From NCBI RefSeq assembly GCF_049680855.1, contig NZ_JBMPGS010000001.1, positions 434,001 through 498,000 of the forward strand: 64,000 bases of DNA. The letters are read 5' to 3'. Below the pieces are notes generated by a model. It did no database searches. It was not told the DNA's origin and worked only from the letters and a program-made list of their open reading frames with translations. Each line of letters starts with the position of its first letter. Within the stretch, counting starts at the first letter, position 1. Below are positions 8,461 through 16,688 of this stretch, in pieces. The DNA is from Salinimicrobium sp049680855. Its GTDB lineage: Bacteria > Bacteroidota > Bacteroidia > Flavobacteriales > Flavobacteriaceae. Both the position numbers and the translations under genes were made by a program.

Positions 8461-10092
8461 ATGAAAAACCAGGGGAAGAGAATTGCAGTTGTGGGTGGTG
8501 CGGTTTTGTTGTTTTTAAGTACCGTAAGCTATAAATCTGATTTTTTTGAGATCGCAAAGCAAATAGAAATTTTCACCACTTTGTTCAAGGAGCTTAACAT
8601 GAATTACGTAGATGAAACCAATCCTGCGGAATTAATGGATATCGCTATAAACTCTATGCTAGAGGATTTAGATCCTTACACGCATTACTGGAATGAACAG
8701 GAAGTGCAGGCGGCAAAGATCAATAACCTGGGAGAATACACAGGAATTGGCGCAACCGTTATGGTGAGAGATCACAAGATCACCATTGTGGAACCATATA
8801 AGGGATATCCCGCAGATGAAGCCGGTTTAAAGGCCGGAGACGAGATTATTAAGATTGGTGATGTAGAGATTTCTAGTTTTGAAGAAGATGCGGGAGAACT
8901 GCTTAATGGTGCTCCAGCTTCACAGGTGGAACTCACCTACAAAAGACAGGGAGAACTTCAAAGCACCGTGTTAACACGCGGTTCCATCGAAATAAAAGCA
9001 GTCCCTTATTTTAAATTGCTCGACGGTAATATTGGATATATCGTGCTTTCCCAGTTTAATAGAAATGCTTCAAAAGAAACCATACAGGCGCTAAAAGAAC
9101 TTAAAAATCAGGGGGCGACAAGCATTCTTCTGGATTTAAGGGGCAATCCCGGAGGATTACTTTCTGAAGCTATTAATGTTTCAAACATTTTTGTACAGGA
9201 AGGAGAGTTGATCACCACTACAAAATCTGTGGTCGATAAATACAATAAAGCCTATTATACGATGCGTCAGCCGGTAGATTCTTCCATTCCGCTGGCGGTG
9301 TTGATAAATGGCCGTAGTGCTTCTGCAAGTGAGATCGTTGCGGGTTCCCTACAAGATCTTGATCGTGCTGTAGTCCTGGGAGCCAGAAGTTTTGGAAAAG
9401 GACTGGTACAACGTCCTAAAGATCTTACCTATGGCACTCAGCTTAAAGTTACCATTTCCCGCTATTATACCCCCAGCGGAAGATGTATACAGGCACTAGA
9501 TTACAGAAACCGTGATGAAGAAGGTAATGCCGTTCGTATAAAAACTGAAGAATACAACGAGTTTAAAACTCGAAATGGTCGAAAAGTATACGATGGCGGC
9601 GGAATCTTACCTGATGTCACTATGGAAACTTCAGAATACAGCAGCGTGACAAATGCATTACTGCTCGAAAATGCCATTTTTGACTATGCTACAAATTATT
9701 ATTACGAACATTCTCTGGAAAAACCTGAAGATTTTACCTTTACCAAAGAAGATTATAATGATTTTAAGCAATACCTGAAATCCAGCGGATTCCAGTATGA
9801 AACCAGCACCGAACATTATCTACAAGAAGCCTACGAAACTGCTGAAGATGAAGGATTTTCAGAAGAAATTTCTACTGCTTACCAGGAACTGGAAAATATA
9901 CTTGAACAGGAAAAAGAACGGGCGCTGGATGAAAAAAGAGCTGAAATCAGCAGTTTGATTTCAGATGAGATCATTAAAAGATATTTCTATAAAGAAGGAC
10001 TTTTTGATTATTCGGTACAGCAGAATCCTGAAATACTGGAGGCAAAGAAAATTCTTTCCCAACCTTCAGAATACAACAGAATCCTGCAGTAA
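8461..10092 (+). CDS. S41 family C-terminal processing peptidase
   Basis: The 543-residue protein begins with one hydrophobic N-terminal segment (VVGGAVLLFLSTVSY), then a PDZ domain around residues 95-165, then the S41 catalytic core. The serine/lysine dyad fits Ser288 in GRSASASE and Lys313 in FGKGLVQ, 25 residues apart as in tail-specific proteases. A long charged C-terminal extension (residues ~400-543) is predicted to be helical. Such enzymes process or degrade envelope proteins in the periplasm. The gene is the second of a likely rnpA operon and ends 3 bp from the convergent acetyltransferase gene. A near-perfect dispersed palindrome lies within it at 9667-9681. Confidence 0.93.
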   Translation: MKNQGKRIAVVGGAVLLFLSTVSYKSDFFEIAKQIEIFTTLFKELNMNYVDETNPAELMDIAINSMLEDLDPYTHYWNEQEVQAAKINNLGEYTGIGATVMVRDHKITIVEPYKGYPADEAGLKAGDEIIKIGDVEISSFEEDAGELLNGAPASQVELTYKRQGELQSTVLTRGSIEIKAVPYFKLLDGNIGYIVLSQFNRNASKETIQALKELKNQGATSILLDLRGNPGGLLSEAINVSNIFVQEGELITTTKSVVDKYNKAYYTMRQPVDSSIPLAVLINGRSASASEIVAGSLQDLDRAVVLGARSFGKGLVQRPKDLTYGTQLKVTISRYYTPSGRCIQALDYRNRDEEGNAVRIKTEEYNEFKTRNGRKVYDGGGILPDVTMETSEYSSVTNALLLENAIFDYATNYYYEHSLEKPEDFTFTKEDYNDFKQYLKSSGFQYETSTEHYLQEAYETAEDEGFSEEISTAYQELENILEQEKERALDEKRAEISSLISDEIIKRYFYKEGLFDYSVQQNPEILEAKKILSQPSEYNRILQ

Positions 10093-10095
10093 AAC

Positions 10096-10548
10096 CTAAT
10101 TTTTGAGCATTCCTATATGAGGAATGCCATCTTCCAAATATCCCTCACCAATTTGTCTAAAACCATGGGATTCATAGAATTTAATCAGATACGTCTGGGC
10201 TGAAAGCTTGATGGTTTTGGTAGAAAACCTTTCAAAAATGGCATTTTTAGAAGCCTTCATGATCTTATGACCATAACCTTCTTTTCGGGCAGAGTTTTCA
10301 ACAACTACACGACCAATAGCCGCTTCTTCAAAATAAATTCCTGGGGGAAAACACCGCGTATATGCCACCAGTTTCCCATTTTTGAAACCCATCACATGAA
10401 GGGCTTTTTGATCTTTTCCGTCGATATCCTGATATACGCAATCCTGTTCCACCACAAATACTTCTGAACGCAGTTGCAGAATTTGGTAAAGTTCTAAAAG
10501 TGTTAATTCGGAAAAGGTTTTAATCTCAATATGAAATCCTTCTGTCAT
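10096..10548 (-). CDS. GNAT family N-acetyltransferase (ElaA-like)
   Basis: A 150-residue protein with the GNAT fold layout: an N-terminal LYQILQLRSEVFVVEQ segment typical of the ElaA branch, then the acetyl-CoA loop region IGRVVVENSARKEGYGHKIM near residues 84-103. It would transfer an acetyl group from acetyl-CoA to an amine, but the substrate is not known. Its ATG overlaps the rpiB stop codon by one base (TAATG), so the two genes are translationally coupled on the minus strand. An exact 15-base dispersed palindrome is embedded at 10234-10248. Confidence 0.85.
   Translation of the reverse strand: MTEGFHIEIKTFSELTLLELYQILQLRSEVFVVEQDCVYQDIDGKDQKALHVMGFKNGKLVAYTRCFPPGIYFEEAAIGRVVVENSARKEGYGHKIMKASKNAIFERFSTKTIKLSAQTYLIKFYESHGFRQIGEGYLEDGIPHIGMLKN
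10234..10248. repeat. Dispersed palindrome copy, exact
   Basis: AAAAATGGCATTTTT is an exact match to the 15-base palindrome, inside the acetyltransferase gene (read there as K-N-A-I-F). Confidence 0.7.
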
Positions 10549-10979
10549 TATTTACACGCAATTTTTTCAACTCTGCGCTCATGTCTGCCACCGGCAAATT
10601 CCGTTCTTAGAAAAACCTTGACCATTTCAAGCGCCTGCGCTTCCGAAGTATACCTTGAAGGAATACTAAGTATATTGGCATTGTTATGTTCGCGAGCCAG
10701 TTCTGCAATTTCCTTGGTCCAACAAAGGGCACATCGAATCCCCTGGTGTTTATTTGCCGTCATGGAAGCGCCATTGCCACTACCACATATAATAATACCT
10801 AAATCTACCGCACCTTCTTCAACATCTTTGGCAACAGGATGAACAAAATCTGGATAATCCACACTTTCTTCAGTATCTGTTCCATAATTATTTACTTCAA
10901 TATTTTGAGATTTTAGATATTCAGAAATGGCAAATTTATATGCAGTTCCCGCGTGGTCATTTCCAATAGAGATTTTCAT
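10548..10979 (-). CDS. rpiB: Ribose-5-phosphate isomerase B
   Basis: A 143-residue protein starting MKISIGNDHAG, which is the RpiB/LacAB active-site beginning, followed by ICGSGNGASMTANKHQGIRC, where the base Cys and the phosphate-binding region lie. It interconverts ribose-5-phosphate and ribulose-5-phosphate in the non-oxidative pentose phosphate pathway. Length and motifs are normal. A TAnnTTTG promoter is present 22 bp upstream. It is transcribed away from the AT-rich candidate origin region. Confidence 0.95.
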   Translation of the reverse strand: MKISIGNDHAGTAYKFAISEYLKSQNIEVNNYGTDTEESVDYPDFVHPVAKDVEEGAVDLGIIICGSGNGASMTANKHQGIRCALCWTKEIAELAREHNNANILSIPSRYTSEAQALEMVKVFLRTEFAGGRHERRVEKIACK

Positions 10980-11498
10980 TTTTGTTGGGTTTTGTTGTTC
11001 ACAAAGGTAGAAAATAGGCTTATCAACTTCAATTTTATAGTTTGTTAATTAAATGTTACAAAGCTTTAAAAACAAAAGGATTAGAAAATGTTAGTATTTG
11101 TTCATAAAATTGGATGAAAAAATAAAAACCAAATTTGGAATGTTGGTTAATAATCACAATAGTCACTATATTTCTTAGCATCAAAATTTTTAATCCGCTA
11201 TTTCTGGAAAAGTTTTCAGCAGCAAAAACTCGGTTATAAACATAAAAAAAGAAAATAGTTATGCGCTTTTTTGTTTCACACTTTCTTATGAACAGTTGTT
11301 AATAAAGTCTTAACATTAATTAGAAATCAAGCCGTTAAAGAGATATAAAGAAGTTCATAACCTGTTACCTAAACAAATGAACTGGAAGAGCAAGAAAAAT
11401 TAAAAAAAGTTATGCCCCTTATCAACAGACCATAATAACAGACATTTTAATTTTTTAAAAAAGAAAGAAAAAGAATATTATATAATAAGTGTTGACAA
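10980..11498. other. AT-rich 519-bp intergenic region, candidate replication origin
   Basis: No gene is visible here. The stretch contains six TTATNAACW boxes: + strand at 11020-11028, 11234-11242, 11286-11294 and 11419-11427; - strand at 11297-11305 and 11352-11360. The one at 11419 (TTATCAACA) is one base from the DnaA box TTATCCACA. It is followed by an almost pure A/T tract at about 11443-11490 that could serve as an unwinding element. The rpiB promoter occupies the left end. No dnaA gene is in the window, so the call rests on box clustering, AT content and the nearby parS-like sites. Confidence 0.4.
11002..11033 (-). promoter_or_regulatory. Candidate promoter of rpiB
   Basis: On the minus strand a TTG near 11032-11030 precedes TACCTTTG (11009-11002) by 20 bp, matching the Bacteroidota TTG-N19..21-TAnnTTTG pattern. 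The predicted start of transcription is about 15 bp before the rpiB ATG. Confidence 0.6.
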
Positions 11499-11741
11499 CT
11501 AAACGATTTTGAGGGGAGAAGTTGTGTCTTCAAGAGAATGAAGAATCTCTTTTGCTTTTTCTGTATTGCTTTTATGCACTTTTAGATAAATTCCGCCCAG
11601 GGCGTTTGAATAGAAGGGAAAAACTTCTACCATGGTTTCATTCTGGAAGAAGTGATTCACTTGAGCCTGTTCCAGCAATAATTTAAGAACCGCATACTCG
11701 TGAGGATACGTAAAAACAGCAACTGTGATGAAATCTCTCAT
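11499..11741 (-). CDS. Small DUF2007-like protein
   Basis: An 80-residue protein beginning MRDFITVAVFTYPHEYAVLK. The pattern of an N-terminal strand, a helix ending in LLEQAQV, a glycine-bearing strand (NALGGIYLKV) and a final helix with AKEIL resembles the DUF2007 'putative signal transducing' family. That family is a small ferredoxin-like fold with no established biochemical role. It is transcribed alone on the minus strand, between two long AT-rich intergenic regions. No membrane segment or metal ligand is visible. Confidence 0.7.
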   Translation of the reverse strand: MRDFITVAVFTYPHEYAVLKLLLEQAQVNHFFQNETMVEVFPFYSNALGGIYLKVHKSNTEKAKEILHSLEDTTSPLKIV

Positions 11742-11832
11742 AGCATTTTCTAAACCCTATGAAGATAAATAATTGCCTTGAAATGAAAGAGGTAAAAATT
11801 GCTTCTTTTTGAGATAAGAGGGAGTGTATATT

Positions 11833-11937
11833 CTAACCGGGATGATTAAGAAAACTATTGATAGAAATTACATAAAGAAGTACACCTACCAGAAAAATTA
11901 AAATAAATAGAATGGTGAGTTTTGTCGATTTATTCAT
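11833..11937 (-). CDS. Possible 34-residue single-pass membrane peptide
   Basis: The minus strand reads MNKSTKLTILFILIFLVGVL and continues to 34 residues ending in FLNHPG before TAG. It has a short basic N-terminus, one hydrophobic helix of about 18-20 residues and a short polar tail, the shape of a small membrane protein. A purine-rich AGGACAGG lies about 7 bp upstream of the ATG. It sits alone in a 437-bp gap between the DUF2007-like gene and rnr. Nothing identifies a function, and it may be a chance ORF. Confidence 0.35.
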   Translation of the reverse strand: MNKSTKLTILFILIFLVGVLLYVISINSFLNHPG

Positions 11938-12052
11938 AATTTACCTGTCCTGGCTTTCGAGCAACGGATTTTACATTAAAATTATTAGGTAATTTAAGAT
12001 TTTTTTAAGAATTAAATCTATCTGCTTTAAAATAATTACTGCTTCCAATTAC

Positions 12053-12084
12053 TTGGTAATTAGAAATTAATATAAATATTTTTG
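12053..12084 (+). promoter_or_regulatory. Candidate promoter of rnr
   Basis: TTGG at 12053-12056 and TATTTTTG at 12077-12084 are separated by 20 bp and match the Bacteroidota -33/-7 pattern. The implied leader before the rnr ATG is about 88 nt. The rest of the 11742-12178 gap is AT-rich with no other recognisable element besides the small ORF at 11833-11937. Confidence 0.6.
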
Positions 12085-12178
12085 TAAATCTGCGTTAAAT
12101 GAGCGGCCTGGGAAAAATTTATTGGCTAAAATGAAGGAGTTGTTTTATAAGCCGTAATTTTATCTTTTAATAAGAACA

Positions 12179-14380
12179 ATGACTAGAAATACAAAGAAGA
12201 ATAAAGGATCTGCCAAAACCGAAGATTTTACCAAAAGGATTTTAGGAGTTTTGAGAAAAGATCCTGAAAGAGAGTTCAACCATAAACAAATAGCTGCAAA
12301 ACTGGGAGTAGATGATCCCACCAGCAGGAACAAGATAGTTCGTAACCTGGCACAATTGGCTGCCAAACAAAAGATTGAAGAAGTAAATCGAGGTAAGTTT
12401 CGGCTTTTGGGCACCGAAGATTATTATCGCGGGGTGCTGGATCTTACGGCTAAAGGAAGCGGTTATGTAATTGTAGAAGAACTGGAAGACGATGTTTTCA
12501 TTCCCTCCAATAATTTGAACAAGGCATTGCATGGGGATGAAGTCGAGATATACATCTACAAAAGAAGGCGCAACAAAAAGCATGAAGGTGAGATCACGAA
12601 GATCATCGAGAGAAAACGCACAGAATTTGTTGGAGTTCTTCAGCTAAAAGAAAAGTTTGGCTTTGTGGCCATGTCCGATCCCAAAATGTATACTGATATT
12701 TTCGTACAGAGGAACAAGATTGGTGATGCAAAGGACGGGGATAAAGTAGTTGTGGAAATGGAAGAATGGCCGGAAAAAGCCGATTCTCCGTTTGGAAAAA
12801 TAACACAGGTACTGGGGCAACCGGGCGAGCATAATACGGAAATGCATTCTATACTGGCACAGTATGGTCTTCCTCATGAATTTCCTGCGGAAGTAGAAGA
12901 GTTTGCCGGCAAATTGGATACTTCCATTAAAGAGGAAGAGATCAAAAAACGGCGTGATATGCGAAAGGTATTAACCTTTACCATAGATCCAAAAGATGCC
13001 AAGGATTTTGATGATGCCCTAAGTTTTAGAAAGTTAGAAAATGGCAATTTTGAGGTTGGAATTCATATTGCTGATGTAGCGCATTATGTGCAGCCCGATT
13101 CCATTCTCGATGAAGAAGCCTATAACCGGGCAACTTCTATTTATCTGGTAGACAGGGTAGTGCCAATGCTTCCTGAAGTTTTATCAAATAATGCCTGTTC
13201 CCTGCGACCCAATGAGGAGAAATATACATTTTCCGCGGTTTTCGAAATGAACAAAAAAGCAGAAATTGTAGACCAGTGGTTCGGAAGAACGGTGACCCAT
13301 TCCGATGCACGTTTTGCGTATGAAGAAGCACAGTACATCATAGAATCTACCGCCAGTGAAATTCCTTCAGAAATTTCTTTAACAGGAAAATCTTATCACG
13401 CTAAAGATGCGGTTGTTTCTGCTATTTTGGAAATGGATAATCTGGCGAAAATTATGCGCAAGAAGAGGATGAAAGCTGGGGCTATTTCCTTTGACAAGGT
13501 TGAAGTGAAATTTGATCTTAATGAGAATAATGAACCCACCGGGGTTTTCTTTAAGACCTCTAAAGATGCGAATAAGCTTATTGAAGAATTCATGCTTTTA
13601 GCAAATAAAAAAGTAGCTGAATTTATTGGAAAACAAAAGCCGAAAAAGACCTTTGTCTATCGTTGTCATGATGAACCCGATGATGAAAAACTGGCTTCAC
13701 TTAAAACCCTGGTTTCCAAATTCGGGCATAAATTTACTGTTAAGGACAAAAAGTCCATTAGTAAATCCCTGAATAAATTACTGGAAGACGTACAGGGGAA
13801 AAAGGAACAAAACCTAGTTGACACCCTTGCCATCAGGACAATGAGTAAAGCCTATTACAGTACCGATAATATTGGTCATTACGGGCTGGCTTTTAGTCAT
13901 TATTCCCATTTCACTTCCCCTATTAGGCGGTATCCAGATGTGATGACGCATCGACTTTTACAACTTTATCTTGACGGGCAATCTTCTGCCAAGGAAGAAG
14001 AATATGAAGAGAAATGTAAGCATAGCAGCAATATGGAAAGCCTTGCAACAAATGCCGAAAGAGATTCCATTAAATTCATGCAGATAAAATACATGCAGGA
14101 GCACGAGGAGGAAGAATTTTTGGGAGTGATTTCAGGAGTGACCGAATGGGGAATATATGTAGAAGTGGTTGCGAATAAATGTGAGGGAATGGTACGTCTT
14201 AGGGATATTAAGGAAGATCATTTTGATTTTGACCAGGAAAATTATGCAATTGTAGGTCGTAAAACCAAGAAAGTTTACCAGTTGGGAGATGAAGTTTATG
14301 TAAAAGTCAAGAATGCCGATCTTGTAAAAAGGCATCTCGATTTTACTCTAATGGGTACCAGGCAAGATGTGGAAGAATAG
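12179..14380 (+). CDS. rnr: Ribonuclease R
   Basis: The 733-residue protein has the RNase R order of domains: an N-terminal winged-helix segment (about residues 20-80), cold-shock/OB domains, the RNB catalytic domain with the metal-binding aspartates in DPKDAKDFDDALS near residues 271-283, and a C-terminal S1 domain (about 640-725). It is a 3'-5' exoribonuclease that degrades structured RNA in the cytoplasm. Length is normal. Its last codons overlap the start of the next gene by 14 bp, so the two are coupled. A candidate promoter lies ~95 bp upstream. Confidence 0.96.
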   Translation: MTRNTKKNKGSAKTEDFTKRILGVLRKDPEREFNHKQIAAKLGVDDPTSRNKIVRNLAQLAAKQKIEEVNRGKFRLLGTEDYYRGVLDLTAKGSGYVIVEELEDDVFIPSNNLNKALHGDEVEIYIYKRRRNKKHEGEITKIIERKRTEFVGVLQLKEKFGFVAMSDPKMYTDIFVQRNKIGDAKDGDKVVVEMEEWPEKADSPFGKITQVLGQPGEHNTEMHSILAQYGLPHEFPAEVEEFAGKLDTSIKEEEIKKRRDMRKVLTFTIDPKDAKDFDDALSFRKLENGNFEVGIHIADVAHYVQPDSILDEEAYNRATSIYLVDRVVPMLPEVLSNNACSLRPNEEKYTFSAVFEMNKKAEIVDQWFGRTVTHSDARFAYEEAQYIIESTASEIPSEISLTGKSYHAKDAVVSAILEMDNLAKIMRKKRMKAGAISFDKVEVKFDLNENNEPTGVFFKTSKDANKLIEEFMLLANKKVAEFIGKQKPKKTFVYRCHDEPDDEKLASLKTLVSKFGHKFTVKDKKSISKSLNKLLEDVQGKKEQNLVDTLAIRTMSKAYYSTDNIGHYGLAFSHYSHFTSPIRRYPDVMTHRLLQLYLDGQSSAKEEEYEEKCKHSSNMESLATNAERDSIKFMQIKYMQEHEEEEFLGVISGVTEWGIYVEVVANKCEGMVRLRDIKEDHFDFDQENYAIVGRKTKKVYQLGDEVYVKVKNADLVKRHLDFTLMGTRQDVEE

Positions 14381-15062
14381 GTTAAAATATTACAATATTG
14401 TCTTCGGAATATTCCTGCTGCTTTTTTCAGGAAATGCAGCGGCACAGGACATTTCCGAAGCTTTATCAGATTTTAATGAACTAAAGGTTTTTAACGGGAT
14501 AGAAGTTCAGCTTTTTCCCGCCAAAGAAAACCGAATTGTCATTAGCGGCCACAGCAAAGAAAAGGTGAAGTATGAGCTGGTTGAAAACAGGCTTGAACTT
14601 AGGATGTCTCTGCAAAACATCTGGTCAGAAGACAATACGCTGGTAAAAGTATATACCAGGAAACTGCAGGTAATTGATGTAAATGAAAATTCTGTTGTGG
14701 AAGTTCAGGGAGAACTTTTGGGTTCAAATCTGGTCTTCCGGGCGCAGGAAGGTGCCGCTGTTTTCGCAAAGATTGATGCGATAAAGCAGAGTTCAAAAGC
14801 GGTGACAGGAGGACAGGTACAGCTTGATGGCAAGGTAAAGGAGCAGGAAATCCAGATCAATACCGGGGGACAGTTCTACGGGAAAAACCTTAATTCTGAA
14901 AGTACCAATGTAAAGATAAGTGCAGGAGGGAGAGCAGAGGTTTATGCCAGTGAATACTGCAAGGCAACCGCCAAGCTGGGAGGTACTATCCTTGTCTTCG
15001 GAAACCCGCAACAACTTGACCGAAAGACCAGCTTTGGAGGAGAAATTCAGAAAATGAACTAA
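14367..15062 (+). CDS. Exported GIN-domain protein (DUF2807)
   Basis: A 231-residue protein with a signal peptide (IVFGIFLLLFSGNAAAQ). The rest is composed of repeating short strands with the sequence texture of the putative auto-transporter adhesin head GIN domain, for example FNGIEVQLFPAKENRIVISG and later NTGGQFYGKNLN. These domains form beta-helix-like folds on exported proteins and have no established activity. It overlaps the end of rnr by 14 bp, an odd partner that suggests shared transcription rather than shared function. Confidence 0.8.
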   Translation: MWKNRLKYYNIVFGIFLLLFSGNAAAQDISEALSDFNELKVFNGIEVQLFPAKENRIVISGHSKEKVKYELVENRLELRMSLQNIWSEDNTLVKVYTRKLQVIDVNENSVVEVQGELLGSNLVFRAQEGAAVFAKIDAIKQSSKAVTGGQVQLDGKVKEQEIQINTGGQFYGKNLNSESTNVKISAGGRAEVYASEYCKATAKLGGTILVFGNPQQLDRKTSFGGEIQKMN

Positions 15063-15067
15063 AAGCT

Positions 15068-15075
15068 TACATTTG
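15068..15075 (+). promoter_or_regulatory. Candidate -7 element for the LysE-family gene
   Basis: TACATTTG matches TAnnTTTG and lies 18 bp before the ATG at 15094. No clear -33 element is seen. Confidence 0.5.
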
Positions 15076-15093
15076 TAAAATTAAAAGTTCGCA

Positions 15094-15780
15094 ATGCTTC
15101 AAGATATTCTGGCTGCCATACCCCTCGGCTTTTTTCTTGCTTTTCTATTAGGACCGGTATTCTTCGTTTTACTGGAAACTGCTGCAATAAAAGGGTTTAG
15201 AGCTGCTATTTCCTTTGATATAGGTGTAATTTTTGCCGATATTGTCTTTCTTCTAATCGCATATTTAAGTACCACAAAGCTGCTGAACAGGATAAAGGAT
15301 GATCCTGCGCTCTTTGTCTTTGGGGGTGGAATATTAGTTACTTACGGGATCATTCAGTTTATCCAGACGAAGAAAGTTTTGCTGCACGAGGAAGTTCCCG
15401 AAATCCAGAAACTCAACAAAAGAGATTATTTAGGCCTTGCCGCAAAAGGTTTTCTGCTGAATTTTATAAACATTGGAGTCCTAGGATTCTGGTTGGGATT
15501 GATCATTGTTTTTGGTCCGAAGATGGAAATGCAAACCAATCGCATCGCGGTATTTTTTGCTACTGTACTGGGAACTTATTTAGTTTTTGATGTTTTCAAG
15601 ATATTGTTAGCTAAAAAACTCAACCGAAAACTTACTCCAAACAGGATCTTTCTCATGAAAAGGATTATTAGTATTGTTTTGATTGTATTTGGATTTGTTT
15701 TAATAGGACAGGGGCTGCTTCCGGAGGAGTTGACGCAACTTCAGGAACAAATTGATACCATTTCACCTGAAAGAGAATAA
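15094..15780 (+). CDS. LysE/RhtB family translocator
   Basis: The 228-residue protein has six hydrophobic segments. Its N-terminal signature (IPLGFFLAFLLGPVFFVLLE) fits the LysE/RhtB amino-acid exporter superfamily, where a GPxFF-type segment opens the first helix pair. It would export amino acids or similar small metabolites across the inner membrane; the substrate is not evident. It has its own -7 element and is followed by about 210 bp of gene-free sequence with degenerate repeats. Confidence 0.85.
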   Translation: MLQDILAAIPLGFFLAFLLGPVFFVLLETAAIKGFRAAISFDIGVIFADIVFLLIAYLSTTKLLNRIKDDPALFVFGGGILVTYGIIQFIQTKKVLLHEEVPEIQKLNKRDYLGLAAKGFLLNFINIGVLGFWLGLIIVFGPKMEMQTNRIAVFFATVLGTYLVFDVFKILLAKKLNRKLTPNRIFLMKRIISIVLIVFGFVLIGQGLLPEELTQLQEQIDTISPERE

Positions 15781-15783
15781 AAG

Positions 15784-15807
15784 GCGCTTAAATCGCTTCT
15801 TGTAAAG
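15784..15807 (+). repeat. Copy 1 of a 24-bp intergenic repeat (GCGCTTAAAwCGCTTCTT)
   Basis: This 24-mer matches 29520-29543 at 21 of 24 positions. Both copies lie in gene-free DNA just after a gene end, and both intergenic regions also hold degenerate AAAAATGNCATTTTT copies. Confidence 0.5.
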
Positions 15808-15852
15808 GCTTCTGATACCTTATTACTGAAACATTTCACAGGAAGATCATCC

Positions 15853-15867
15853 AGAAATGTCATTTTT
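15853..15867. repeat. Dispersed palindrome copy, intergenic
   Basis: AGAAATGTCATTTTT differs at one position from the consensus AAAAATGNCATTTTT. A weaker copy follows at about 15962-15976. The surrounding 15781-15993 stretch has no gene. Confidence 0.55.
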
Positions 15868-15993
15868 GAAACATTTATTCAGAAAATATAGTTTTTTCCA
15901 ACCGCTTTCTGATTTTAAGAAGAAGAAGGTAAATTTAAAGCCTTAAACGTAGTAAGCATCCAAAAATGGTGTTTCAGAAGCTCTTTTCAGAAA

Positions 15994-16022
15994 CAAAAAA
16001 AGCTCCCTTTTCAGGAAGCTTT
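15994..16022 (-). terminator. Terminator of the tRNA-Cys transcript
   Basis: On the minus strand AAGCTTCC pairs with GGGAGCTT (one wobble) around a six-base loop, followed by seven T. It starts about 8 nt after the tRNA 3' end. Confidence 0.75.
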
Positions 16023-16029
16023 CTTGTTG

Positions 16030-16100
16030 AGGCATCGAGCGGATTCGAACCGCTGTACAAGCTTTTGCAGAGCTCTGCCTAGCCACTCGGCCACGATGCC
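16030..16100 (-). tRNA. tRNA-Cys (anticodon GCA)
   Basis: The minus strand folds as a cloverleaf: acceptor GGCATCG/CGATGCC, anticodon loop CTGCAAA with anticodon GCA, and T-arm loop TTCGAAT. The discriminator base is U, as expected for cysteine tRNA. The 3' CCA is not encoded. Length is 71 nt. A terminator follows immediately downstream. Confidence 0.95.
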
Positions 16101-16191
16101 CTAAATTTGGGAAGGCAAATGTAATAAAATTTTATTAGGAAGTCCATAATTTTTTACTATCCAAAAAAGGCATTCGGGATTATTTCTTTAT

Positions 16192-16548
16192 TTACCGACT
16201 TTTACTTCTCCTCACCGTTACCATTTTGACATTCCCCCCAATTGGCGGATTTATCTTGGAAACATCTACCGTAGCTTTTTGAACTATAAGCAGTTCGTCC
16301 AGGACCCGATTGAGGATACGCTCGGCCACGTTTTCCAGTAATTTGGAGCGTATGGCCATTTCCTCTTTTACAATTTTATTCAGGTGAACATAATCTATGG
16401 TATCTTTCAAGGCGTCTGTTTTCGCAGAAAGGGATAGATCTCCTTTAACTTTGAGATCAACCCTGTAATCGCTTCCTATTTTTCCTTCTTCATCAAGGCA
16501 GCCATGATAAGCGAAAACCTTGATATTTTTGATCTTTATGGAACCCAC
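16192..16548 (-). CDS. folB: Dihydroneopterin aldolase
   Basis: A 118-residue protein with the FolB pattern: IKNIKVFAYHGCLDEEG at the N-terminus, with the conserved Gly/Tyr-His segment, the motif TIDYVHL near residue 50, and the C-terminal strand VDVSKINPPIGG. It cleaves dihydroneopterin to hydroxymethyl-dihydropterin in folate synthesis. Length is normal for the family. It is transcribed alone on the minus strand between tRNA-Cys and glnS. Confidence 0.93.
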   Translation of the reverse strand: MGSIKIKNIKVFAYHGCLDEEGKIGSDYRVDLKVKGDLSLSAKTDALKDTIDYVHLNKIVKEEMAIRSKLLENVAERILNRVLDELLIVQKATVDVSKINPPIGGNVKMVTVRRSKSR

Positions 16549-16654
16549 GTTTCAGTTTTTTGCGAAGATAAAAACTATTGGGGAGACATATTAGGCAATA
16601 GATTTTTATCTTTCCAAATTCCGCTGTTTTAGTAGTTTTGCGGTTTATTTTAAG

Positions 16655-16662
16655 TAATTTTG
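16655..16662 (+). promoter_or_regulatory. Candidate -7 element for glnS
   Basis: TAATTTTG matches TAnnTTTG. The implied transcript start near 16669 supports translation from the ATG at 16689 rather than from the in-frame TTG at 16671. Confidence 0.55.
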
Positions 16663-16688
16663 ATTCGTAATTGAAGTATAAAACAACT

